5,611 nt of DNA, taken from positions 1 to 5,611 of the forward strand of contig CANQCJ010000147.1 of the NCBI GenBank assembly GCA_947589205.1, read 5' to 3'. The translations under genes and the position numbers were made by a program. Each line of letters starts with the position of its first letter. Positions within the stretch are counted from its first letter, which is position 1. A model generated the notes under the pieces. It did no database searches. It saw only the letters and a list, made by a program, of their open reading frames with translations, and was not told the origin of the DNA. Positions 1 through 5,428 of this stretch are shown piece by piece. Source of the DNA: an uncultured Ruminococcus sp. (GTDB taxonomy: Bacteria > Bacillota > Clostridia > Oscillospirales > Ruminococcaceae).

Positions 1-2
1 AT

Positions 3-308
3 CTGATAGCCTGCGCGAAAAACAAAATGCTCTCCTCGATAAAGCGCAACAGCCCGATACCGCAGAGCGATGAGGACGCTTCGCTTATCGCCGATACCGA
101 CGACGCCGAAGAAAAAATTCGGCTGGAGCTTTTTAAGAACGCTATGGAGCAATGCCTTTCGCCGCTCGAGAGGTCGGCGCTGTCGCTATATATGACGGGA
201 ATGAGCTACCGCTCTATCGCTTCAAGGCTCGGCGTTAATGAAAAGTCGGTCGACAACGCCGTCAGCCGCGCAAGGAAAAAGCTGAAAAATAAATTCGGCG
301 GGGTCTGA
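3..308 (+). CDS. Sigma-70 family RNA polymerase sigma factor, SigH-like, C-terminal half (5' end outside window)
   Basis: The reading frame is open from the window edge (first full codon at position 3) to a TGA at 306-308, giving 101 visible residues. These match the end of region 2, the linker and region 4 of sigma-70 factors; the true start lies upstream, so the ATG at 27 is only an internal Met. Region 4 is clear: LSPLERSALSLYMTGMSY leads into a helix-turn-helix at about nt 198-284 (SYRSIASRLGV, then NEKSVDNAVSRARKKLK). This is the -35 recognition helix pattern, and the SVDNA..R..KKL ending strongly resembles B. subtilis SigH (KSIDNALQRVKRKL). SigH-type factors direct RNA polymerase to stationary-phase and early-sporulation promoters; that role is inferred from the family. 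The acidic linker (SDEDASLIADTDDAEE) also fits SigH. No convincing terminator follows, so transcription may run on into 325-733. Confidence 0.85.
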   Translation: MIACAKNKMLSSIKRNSPIPQSDEDASLIADTDDAEEKIRLELFKNAMEQCLSPLERSALSLYMTGMSYRSIASRLGVNEKSVDNAVSRARKKLKNKFGGV

Positions 309-324
309 GGACACGCCCGTTTAC

Positions 325-390
325 GCGCAAATAGCTCAAAGCAGAGCGCTGTCAATGTCAGAGATGCCGGGGCAGAACCGGCTTGGCGCA
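325..390 (+). pseudogene. Degenerate tRNA-like sequence
   Basis: Much of a tRNA cloverleaf is present in the right order and spacing. The acceptor strand GCGCAAA (325-331) pairs with TTGGCGC (383-389) with one A.G mismatch. TA follows at the position 8-9 equivalents, then the D-stem GCTC/GAGC (334-337/344-347). A perfect 5-bp T-stem GCCGG/CCGGC (366-370/378-382) carries a 7-nt loop and abuts the acceptor strand, and A390 is in the discriminator position. Key conserved parts are missing: the D-loop is 6 nt (AAAGCA) without the GG pair, the T-loop is GGCAGAA instead of TTCRANY, and the anticodon plus variable region is only 17-18 nt with a weak stem and no U33. Total length is about 66 nt against 73 or more normally. 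No CCA is encoded. I read it as a decayed tRNA gene, possibly of the GCGCCAA/TTGGCGC acceptor type. No amino-acid identity can be assigned. Confidence 0.45.
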
Positions 391-454
391 AATTACATCA
401 AGTATGCTTTGGGGGGAAGACGCCCGAACATTCGGAAAGGTTAGGTTTTTTATC

Positions 455-733
455 ATGTACGAGGACAAGACATTAGTTTGCAAGGACTGCGGAAAGGAAT
501 TTGTTTTCACTGCGGGCGAACAGGAATTTTACGCCGACAAGGGCTTCGTCAACGAGCCGCAGAGATGCAAGGAATGCCGCGCAGCACGCAAGCAGGGCGC
601 AAGAGGTGAAAGACAGATGTTCACCGCTACCTGTGCAGCCTGCGGAGGTGAAGCGGTCGTGCCTTTCAAGCCCCGCGAGGACAGACCGGTCTATTGCAGC
701 GACTGCTTTGCTAAAATGAAAGAAGCTGAATAA
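455..733 (+). CDS. Small double zinc-ribbon protein
   Basis: This 92-residue protein has eight cysteines in four CxxC knuckles, forming two Cys4 zinc-ribbon units. Unit 1 uses C9/C12 and C38/C41 (VCKDCGKEF ... RCKECR) and resembles the 'probable zinc-ribbon' family (Pfam zf-trcl type). Unit 2 uses C60/C63 and C81/C84 (CAACGGEAVVPF ... YCSDCF). A basic linker (RAARKQGARGERQ, residues 42-54) joins them and could contact nucleic acid or rRNA. There is no signal peptide or membrane segment, so it should be cytoplasmic. Function is unknown in the family; binding of RNA, DNA or protein is a guess. I chose the ATG at 455 because homology-like sequence starts at MYEDKTLVCKDCG and AG-rich bases (GGAAAGG at 434-440, AGG at 443-445) precede it. 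In-frame TTG 383 would run through the tRNA-like 3' end, and ATG 404 would add residues unlike the family. It is followed directly by a terminator. Confidence 0.85.
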   Translation: MYEDKTLVCKDCGKEFVFTAGEQEFYADKGFVNEPQRCKECRAARKQGARGERQMFTATCAACGGEAVVPFKPREDRPVYCSDCFAKMKEAE

Positions 734-744
734 TTTTTATCCTT

Positions 745-786
745 AAAAAATGACGGCGGTTCGTTAAATGAGCCGCCGTTGTTTTT
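745..786. terminator. Bidirectional Rho-independent terminator
   Basis: A 10-bp stem (753-762 with 770-779, one G.U wobble) encloses a 7-nt loop GTTAAAT. On the + strand it is followed by TTGTTTTT (779-786), ending the zinc-ribbon transcript. On the - strand the same hairpin begins 5 nt after the GH43 stop codon and is followed by CA and six T (751-745 read in reverse). It can therefore serve both converging genes. Confidence 0.88.
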
Positions 787-2248
787 ATTTGTATTCTAAT
801 GAAAAATCTCTGAATTTAGATTTGCCGCCGACCGCGTAAAGCCCTATCATTACGCCGGTGAAGCCCTCCGCGACCTCGGTCGAAAGATATTTCGCCGCCG
901 CGCCGCCTAAGAAGATCTCCTTGCTGTCGGTGCGGACGTAAAAATCATACCGCGTGCTGTTGGTGCGGACGATAAGCTCAGTTTCCTCATCGCAGACCGG
1001 GATAGAATTTGTCACCTGCTTTATACCGCCGATGTTGAGCTTTAACGCCGCGCGGCAGTCTTTTATGAAAAGATCGTAGTGCTCGCTTTCGCAGGCATAG
1101 AGCGTTACGCCCGCCTCACCCTTTGACGAGACATTTACTTTAAGCTCAAAGTCAAAATCCCGCTGGCGCAGGGCGATAAACGTCGGCGAAGCCGCTCGGT
1201 CGAGCGTTACCTCTGAACCGTTAAGCTCGGCGATACCGTTTTCAAGGTCAAATTTATAATTATCCATATTCGGCTTGCGCATAAAGCACCAGTCGAGACC
1301 TATCCCGGTGTTTTCAAACGTGTAAAGCTTCCTCTGCTCCTGCGTGAAATCGCCGTCTATCTCGTATTCAAAGTCCGCCGTGCCGTCTTTTCCCGCGCTC
1401 AGCCTGCCGCTTTCGTCAAAGCGCGCCGGGATAAGGAACACCTCTCGTCCGAGTGTGTGATAAGCCTGCCAGAGAGCTATCTGTCGGAATCCGAGACAGA
1501 GTATATGCCAATTGCCGTTATTGTCGCAGACAAGATCGCCGTGGCCAATGCCTTGGATAATATGCGGAGCTTTGTTGCGGTTGGTGAGTATCGGGTTGTT
1601 GTTATCGCTGACGAACGGTCCCCATACGCTTTTGGAACGCGCGTAGGTTATCATGTGCCCGTATTCTGTGCCGCCCTCGGCAGCCATTAAATAGTAATAT
1701 TTGCCGATCCTGTACATATGCGGACTTTCGATAAATCTTCCGCCCGAGCCGCTCCAGATACGCTTGCTCTCGCTCAGCTTTTTGCCTGTGGCAATATCTA
1801 TCTCGCACTGATTTATGCCGTTTATGCCGTCAACATAGTCGCCGTTGCTGATGAAATAGCATTTTCCGTTTTCAAAAAACAGCGAGGGGTCAATGCCGCC
1901 TTGGTCGACTTTTATCGGGTCGGACCATTCGCCGTAAATATCGTCGGTGTAAACGTAAAAATTTTCGCCGGTCGAATTGTTGTTCGTCACCATGTAGAAT
2001 CTGCCGTCATTGTAACGGATAGTCGGCGCGAAAACTCCGCCGGAGCTTCTTACGTTGTCAAGCATTACCTGCGTCGGACGCGTCAGCACATGACCTATCT
2101 GCCTCCAGTTTACAAGATCCTCGCTTTCAAAAAGCGGAACGCCGGGGAAGTATTGGAAGGAGCTGCAAACAAGATAGAATTTTCCGTTCGCTTCGCAGAC
2201 CGACGGGTCGGGGTAGAAGCCTTTTACTACCGGGTTTGTATATTTCAT
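785..2248 (-). CDS. Glycoside hydrolase family 43 beta-xylosidase / alpha-L-arabinofuranosidase
   Basis: This 487-residue, inverting five-bladed beta-propeller glycosidase would release xylose or arabinose from xylan oligosaccharides. The N-terminal GH43 domain (about 1-295) begins with the signature NPVVKGFYPDPSVC. Catalytic residues can be placed by motif: D14 (general base, YPDPS), D120 (pKa modulator, GGIDPSLFF) and E174 (general acid, FIESPHMY). H236 in GIGHGDLV is the usual blade-4 metal or water ligand. The HTLGREVFLIPARF segment (263-277) resembles the xylosidase/arabinofuranosidase branch (subfamily 12-like). Residues about 305-487 form a beta-sandwich like the GH43 C-terminal concanavalin-like domain; overall length is a little short of the roughly 530 residues common in that branch. 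There is no signal peptide, so it probably acts in the cytoplasm on imported oligosaccharides. The start overlaps the aminotransferase stop (ATGA), with GGAGG at 2253-2257, 4 nt from the ATG. Xylose versus arabinose specificity cannot be settled from sequence. Confidence 0.92.
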   Translation of the reverse strand: MKYTNPVVKGFYPDPSVCEANGKFYLVCSSFQYFPGVPLFESEDLVNWRQIGHVLTRPTQVMLDNVRSSGGVFAPTIRYNDGRFYMVTNNNSTGENFYVYTDDIYGEWSDPIKVDQGGIDPSLFFENGKCYFISNGDYVDGINGINQCEIDIATGKKLSESKRIWSGSGGRFIESPHMYRIGKYYYLMAAEGGTEYGHMITYARSKSVWGPFVSDNNNPILTNRNKAPHIIQGIGHGDLVCDNNGNWHILCLGFRQIALWQAYHTLGREVFLIPARFDESGRLSAGKDGTADFEYEIDGDFTQEQRKLYTFENTGIGLDWCFMRKPNMDNYKFDLENGIAELNGSEVTLDRAASPTFIALRQRDFDFELKVNVSSKGEAGVTLYACESEHYDLFIKDCRAALKLNIGGIKQVTNSIPVCDEETELIVRTNSTRYDFYVRTDSKEIFLGGAAAKYLSTEVAEGFTGVMIGLYAVGGKSKFRDFSLEYK

Positions 2249-3531
2249 ACCGCCTCCGCAAGTCTTTCAAGCGATTCGGCGCAGGCAAGCTTTACTGCGC
2301 ATACGAAAATATTCATCGCCTTTTGCAGCTCGTCAGTGGACGGGAAGGTCGGGGCGATCCTTATATTGCTGTCGTCCGGGTCGATGCCGTAGGGGAAGGT
2401 CGCGCCCGCGTCGGTAAGCGTAACGCCCGCCTTTTTGCAAAGCTCAACGATCCTCTTGGCGCAGCCCTTGGGGCTGTTGAAGCTTACAAAATAACCTCCG
2501 CGCGGCTTCACCCAGCTTCCGATGCCGAGCGGCGCAAGCTCGCGCTCTAACGTGTCGGTAACGATGTTGAATCTCGGCTCGAGTATCTCTCTGTGCTTTT
2601 GCATATGCGCGAGCATATTTTCATAATTGCCGAAAAACAGGACGTGTCTTATCATATTCAGCTTGTCATAGCCGATAGTCTGTACCGCCATGAGCGATTT
2701 TATATGCTTTAAATTGTTTTGGCTTGCAGCCATTATCGCAACGCCGCCGCCGGGGAAGGTCACCTTAGAGGTGGACGCGAACATATAGACCATATCCTCA
2801 TTGCCGGTCTTTTTAAGCTCTTCAAAGAGATTGAGCAGATGGTCATGCTCGTCGGTCAGGTGGTGGATGCAGTAGGCGTTATCCCAGAAAATGCGGAAAT
2901 CCTTGGCCTTCGGCTTCAAAGCCGCCATTCTTCTGACCGTCTCATCGGAATAGGTTATACCGGTCGGATTTGAATACATCGGCACGCACCAGATACCCTT
3001 TATCGAATCGTCCGTGCTTACAAGGCGTTCTATCATATCCATATCCGGACCGTCCTCGTTCATCGGAATGTTTATCATCTCGAAGCCGAAGAGCTTTGTT
3101 ATCTCAAAGTGGCGGTCATAGCCGGGAACGGGGCATAACCATTTTACCTTGGGGCAGTCCTTCCACGGGGTCATGCCGTCGAGCACGCCGAAATTATAGC
3201 AGCGCGAAACGGTGTCGTACATTATATTAAGGCTTGAATTTCCGAAAACGATAACGTCGTCGGGCGAAACGCCGAGCATCGGCGCGAAAAGCTCCTTTGC
3301 GGCGGGTATGCCGTCGGGTTCGCCGTAGTTGAAATAGGTGTCTCCCATTACCGACGCGTGAGCGGAATTAAAGCTGTCGAGCATAGGCATCGAGAGCTTG
3401 AGCTGTTCCGAACCCGGCTTTCCTCTCGCCATATTCAGCGAAAGAGCCATATCCTTATAGCCGTCGTATTCCTTAGTTACCGCGCTCAAAAAATCATCAA
3501 GCTCACGCTTGTTCATTTGTTCAAGCTTCAT
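2245..3531 (-). CDS. PLP-dependent aminotransferase, aspartate aminotransferase class Ic-like
   Basis: This is a 428-residue fold-type I PLP enzyme. Motifs in order: FNYGEPDGIPAAKE (67-80, substrate-side loop), GNSSLNIM (97-104, cofactor phosphate loop), PGYDRHF (136-142), SNPTG (187-191, N188 to the PLP O3'), WDNAY (216-220, D217 to the pyridine N and Y220), STSKVTFPGGG with Schiff-base lysine K256, and NIRIAPTFP with R391 for the substrate alpha-carboxylate. GNSSL, the long STSKVTFPGGG motif and the whole length match the class Ic aspartate aminotransferases (the Pfam 'Asp_aminotransf' group) rather than classic AspB enzymes. The family reaction is L-aspartate + 2-oxoglutarate to oxaloacetate + L-glutamate; aspartate preference is inferred. 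It is soluble and cytoplasmic. The start is well supported: GGAGG at 3541-3545 is 9 nt upstream and a promoter lies just beyond. It is first of a two-gene operon and overlaps GH43 by 4 nt. Confidence 0.92.
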   Translation of the reverse strand: MKLEQMNKRELDDFLSAVTKEYDGYKDMALSLNMARGKPGSEQLKLSMPMLDSFNSAHASVMGDTYFNYGEPDGIPAAKELFAPMLGVSPDDVIVFGNSSLNIMYDTVSRCYNFGVLDGMTPWKDCPKVKWLCPVPGYDRHFEITKLFGFEMINIPMNEDGPDMDMIERLVSTDDSIKGIWCVPMYSNPTGITYSDETVRRMAALKPKAKDFRIFWDNAYCIHHLTDEHDHLLNLFEELKKTGNEDMVYMFASTSKVTFPGGGVAIMAASQNNLKHIKSLMAVQTIGYDKLNMIRHVLFFGNYENMLAHMQKHREILEPRFNIVTDTLERELAPLGIGSWVKPRGGYFVSFNSPKGCAKRIVELCKKAGVTLTDAGATFPYGIDPDDSNIRIAPTFPSTDELQKAMNIFVCAVKLACAESLERLAEAV

Positions 3532-3573
3532 AAAAATATTCCTCCAGACATTAAAATGATCTAACTATCTAAT

Positions 3574-3602
3574 ATTATATAACACAAAAAGAAATTTTGC
3601 AA
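3574..3602 (-). promoter_or_regulatory. Sigma-A-type promoter for the aminotransferase-GH43 operon
   Basis: Read on the - strand, a perfect -10 TATAAT (3579-3574) sits 17 nt downstream of TTGCAA (3602-3597), a 4/6 match to the -35 consensus. Predicted transcription start is near 3567, giving a leader of about 35 nt with the Shine-Dalgarno at 3541-3545. The -35 box lies inside the left arm of the inverted repeat at 3595-3625. Confidence 0.65.
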
Positions 3603-3625
3603 GTATTTTTTATTAACTTGCAAAA
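3595..3625. promoter_or_regulatory. Candidate operator: perfect inverted repeat over the -35 region
   Basis: The arms TTTTGCAAGT (3595-3604) and ACTTGCAAAA (3616-3625) are perfectly complementary over 10 bp and separated by 11 bp, so equivalent positions are 21 bp apart, two DNA helical turns. Each arm contains TTGCAA, itself a palindrome. The left arm covers the -35 element of the promoter at 3574-3602, which fits a dimeric repressor that blocks polymerase. The regulator is unknown and no regulator gene is in the window. As RNA it could form a hairpin only if transcription started further upstream. Confidence 0.5.
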
Positions 3626-3670
3626 AATCGTTACTTTATATATATTGGCGGTAAAAAAAACCCGCAGAAT

Positions 3671-3713
3671 GGGCATTTTTTATAACATTAAACAAAATGC
3701 TATGAATATGCCC
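3671..3713. repeat. Nested, mutually exclusive inverted repeats in AT-rich spacer
   Basis: In the gap between the two - strand operons, GGGCAT (3671-3676) pairs with ATGCCC (3708-3713), and GCATTTT (3673-3679) pairs with AAAATGC (3694-3700). The two pairings share GCAT, so only one can form at a time. Around it, 3626-3727 is AT-rich with A-tracts (3653-3660, 3719-3724) and no credible gene. Function is unknown; it may be a protein-binding site or chance symmetry. Confidence 0.35.
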
Positions 3714-3727
3714 GAACCAAAAAATGC

Positions 3728-3755
3728 AAAAACCCCCGACAAAAATTGCCGGGGG
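3728..3755 (-). terminator. Rho-independent terminator of the sortase operon
   Basis: On the - strand, CCCCCGGCAA (3755-3746) pairs with TTGTCGGGGG (3742-3733) with one G.U wobble and a 3-nt loop. TTTTT (3732-3728), GCA and a second run of six T follow. The hairpin starts 5 nt after the membrane-protein stop codon. Confidence 0.88.
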
Positions 3756-3760
3756 ATCAA

Positions 3761-4663
3761 TTAGTCTTGGCGGTCTCTGCGCTTTAAAATACTTAGGTAG
3801 ATAATGTGGATAATTATTGTCAAAATTATCAGCAGGATACCCGAAATAAGAATTATAAGCTCAAAATTTATCGCGCGGTCGAGCATGGAATTGAACAGCT
3901 TGGTAATTGCGGCGTAGGTGTATTCGCTTCGCATAAAGAAGCCGTCGAAGAATTTTTTCTGTTTAAGAAAGAAAAGCGGAATGAGCAGTGCGGCGGAAGC
4001 GGTGAAAAGTATCGAGCCGTACCAGTAGGTCATATCGCGCGGGTGGTGACGGTTTATTATGCACATTATTATTATGCACAGCACTATAAGTCCGAGAGAG
4101 CCGAACATAGCGAGCCTTACATAGGGCAGATAGGTGTGTATTTTTTCCATCGCCGAGGAATTAGCTATGCGGTTGAAGAGTATCGCGTCGAGACGGGTGC
4201 TGACCTGCTGTTCGGCGGTCTCTACCGTATGGTCGATAAAATCGTAATACTCGTCGTCTTTTTCTATTTTGTTCGACTCGGAATATTCTTCGATATAGTC
4301 GGTGATGCTTTTTTCAAGCGGAGCAAAATCGTACTGCATTTCCGGCTTGGGAGCGTTGGGGTCGGAGATATATTCGAGCGAATCTATGACGATGCGGTTG
4401 ACCGACTGAGTTATGCTGTCCTCGGTTATCGGCTTTGTGAAAACCTCCTTGGGGATATTGGTCGGGGTCGAGAGGTAGCCGAAATAGGTGTCGAGATCCT
4501 CGCAGATCTTGGCGGGCGCGCCGCTCTTTGCGATAGCTTCGGTATAAATATCCGGCTTGAGCAGGGTATTCGTCACAAAAAAGCAAAGCTGCAAAATTAT
4601 GAGCGCGGCAGAAGCGATCAGCGAGAAAATTATCATCGACGGGTAGTGGTAGAGCCTCTTCAC
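3761..4663 (-). CDS. Four-helix membrane protein of unknown function, sortase-linked
   Basis: I do not recognise a named family. The 300-residue product has four hydrophobic helices at about 10-32, 183-204, 212-234 and 268-291. A large hydrophilic, acidic segment (about 33-181) lies between helices 1 and 2. Basic stretches (VKRLYH at the start, NRHHPRD between helices 2 and 3, KRRDRQD at the end) put both termini inside and the 33-181 domain outside by the positive-inside rule. That domain is rich in Asp, Glu and Tyr (EKDDEYYDF) and appears helical. The gene follows the sortase with a GTGA overlap, so it is probably translated with it and may help present substrate, anchor a surface structure or sense the envelope; this is inference from context. 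I chose GTG 4663 because a near-consensus Shine-Dalgarno lies 10 nt upstream; an in-frame GTG at 4684 would add seven residues but lacks one. A strong terminator follows. Confidence 0.75.
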   Translation of the reverse strand: MKRLYHYPSMIIFSLIASAALIILQLCFFVTNTLLKPDIYTEAIAKSGAPAKICEDLDTYFGYLSTPTNIPKEVFTKPITEDSITQSVNRIVIDSLEYISDPNAPKPEMQYDFAPLEKSITDYIEEYSESNKIEKDDEYYDFIDHTVETAEQQVSTRLDAILFNRIANSSAMEKIHTYLPYVRLAMFGSLGLIVLCIIIMCIINRHHPRDMTYWYGSILFTASAALLIPLFFLKQKKFFDGFFMRSEYTYAAITKLFNSMLDRAINFELIILISGILLIILTIIIHIIYLSILKRRDRQD

Positions 4664-5400
4664 TCGTCGCTCACCTCTTTCCACTGTCTGTCGGTCAGCT
4701 TGCAGATAAACGCAAGACGGTATCTTGAAAGTCCGAGACGGTTTTCGTTGTAGCAGGTGTAAAGAGTAAGTCGGTCGTCGTCGGTCGGTTGAACGTAGGT
4801 GGTGTCGGTCTCTTCAAAAATAACGCTGTCGGTTATCTCGTAGGTGAGCTTGCAGTAATCGGTCTCCAATGTTACGATATCGCCGATCTCGCAGTCGAAC
4901 AGGTGGTAGAAAACGGTGTAGTTATGACCGGCGATAACGCAGTTTCCGTAATTTCCGATAAATACCGAACCGTTGTACCAGCCCGCGCCGTTTTGCAAAA
5001 CGTCGTCTGTCGTGCCGGCATAGACCGGAACGTCTATAAGTCCCGCGTTCTCGCAGTTAAGAGTAGCGTAATAATCGCCGTAGTAGGGATAAATTATCGT
5101 ATGCTTGCCGACCTTTTCGTCCTCTACCTCTTTTTTTATGACAGGTGCGTCGTCGTCTCTGTATTTGTTGAGCGTTCTGAGGTTTTCCGGCTGTTCGGAA
5201 ACAGACGGGAAAGCCATTTGCGCGTAAGGCTTTATTTTTGAATAAGGCTTGTTAAGCAGGATAATGCTCAGACAGCAAATTATCGTCAACATCAAAAAAG
5301 GTGTGAGAACAAATGTTATTGTCCTCAACACCCGATTTGACGAAGAATGTTTATGACGATGAGTATTGCTGTCCGCAGAAGCGGATCTTTTTTTACTCAT
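4660..5400 (-). CDS. Sortase (cysteine transpeptidase), membrane-anchored
   Basis: This 246-residue sortase-family protein would cleave a C-terminal sorting signal and attach the substrate to cell-wall peptide or another subunit, outside the membrane. Layout: a basic, Ser/His-rich cytoplasmic tail (1-26, with HRHKHSSS), one membrane helix (about 27-50), a linker, then the catalytic beta-barrel (about 115-236). The catalytic triad is visible: H159 in VIAGHNY, C216 in LTLYTC, and an Arg in SRYRLAF (R228 by alignment to the family, with R226 as alternative). The single N-terminal anchor and TLYTC resemble class A/D-type enzymes rather than class B, but I cannot settle the class. Six cysteines lie outside the membrane helix (116, 154, 170, 183, 216, 233), unusually many. 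The start is supported by CGGAG at 5411-5415, 10 nt upstream. It begins 28 nt after an NTG-signal surface protein, its likely substrate. Confidence 0.9.
   Translation of the reverse strand: MSKKRSASADSNTHRHKHSSSNRVLRTITFVLTPFLMLTIICCLSIILLNKPYSKIKPYAQMAFPSVSEQPENLRTLNKYRDDDAPVIKKEVEDEKVGKHTIIYPYYGDYYATLNCENAGLIDVPVYAGTTDDVLQNGAGWYNGSVFIGNYGNCVIAGHNYTVFYHLFDCEIGDIVTLETDYCKLTYEITDSVIFEETDTTYVQPTDDDRLTLYTCYNENRLGLSRYRLAFICKLTDRQWKEVSDE
4674..4680 (-). promoter_or_regulatory. Ribosome binding site that decides the membrane-protein start
   Basis: The - strand reads AAAGAGG here and continues TGAG, one base short of the full anti-Shine-Dalgarno complement AAAGGAGGTGA. It lies within the last codons of the sortase gene, 10 nt before GTG 4663, and favours that start over GTG 4684, which lies upstream of it. 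Confidence 0.6.
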
Positions 5401-5428
5401 GTTTATTACACTCCGAATTGTTTAAGTA

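Noticed and set aside
294..320. Possible terminator hairpin at the sigma-factor stop codon
   Set aside because: Only short interrupted pairing (GGCG/CGCC plus GTC/GAC) exists and no T-tract follows.
348..365. Reading an anticodon (for example TGT, threonine) from the tRNA-like element
   Set aside because: Two alternative foldings give different anticodons, both lack U33, and both stems are poor, so any identity would be invented.
383..454. Longer N-terminus for the zinc-ribbon protein from TTG 383 or ATG 404
   Set aside because: The added residues would come from the 3' end of the tRNA-like sequence and show no family similarity; the protein's conserved part begins at ATG 455.
1718..2392. 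A 224-codon open frame on the + strand across GH43 and the aminotransferase end
   Set aside because: It lies antisense to two enzymes whose catalytic motifs are intact, and its sequence (Ala/Val-rich with no motif) is what the complement of such genes gives.
4664..4684. Upstream GTG 4684 as start of the four-helix protein
   Set aside because: No ribosome site precedes it, whereas a near-consensus site precedes GTG 4663, which also gives a standard 4-nt overlap with the sortase stop.
3806..4753. A 315-codon open frame on the + strand opposite the four-helix protein gene
   Set aside because: It is antisense to a gene with clear membrane-helix pattern, ribosome site, GTGA coupling and terminator. 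Its own translation shows no recognisable domain and no good ribosome site, and it runs through the sortase/membrane-protein junction.
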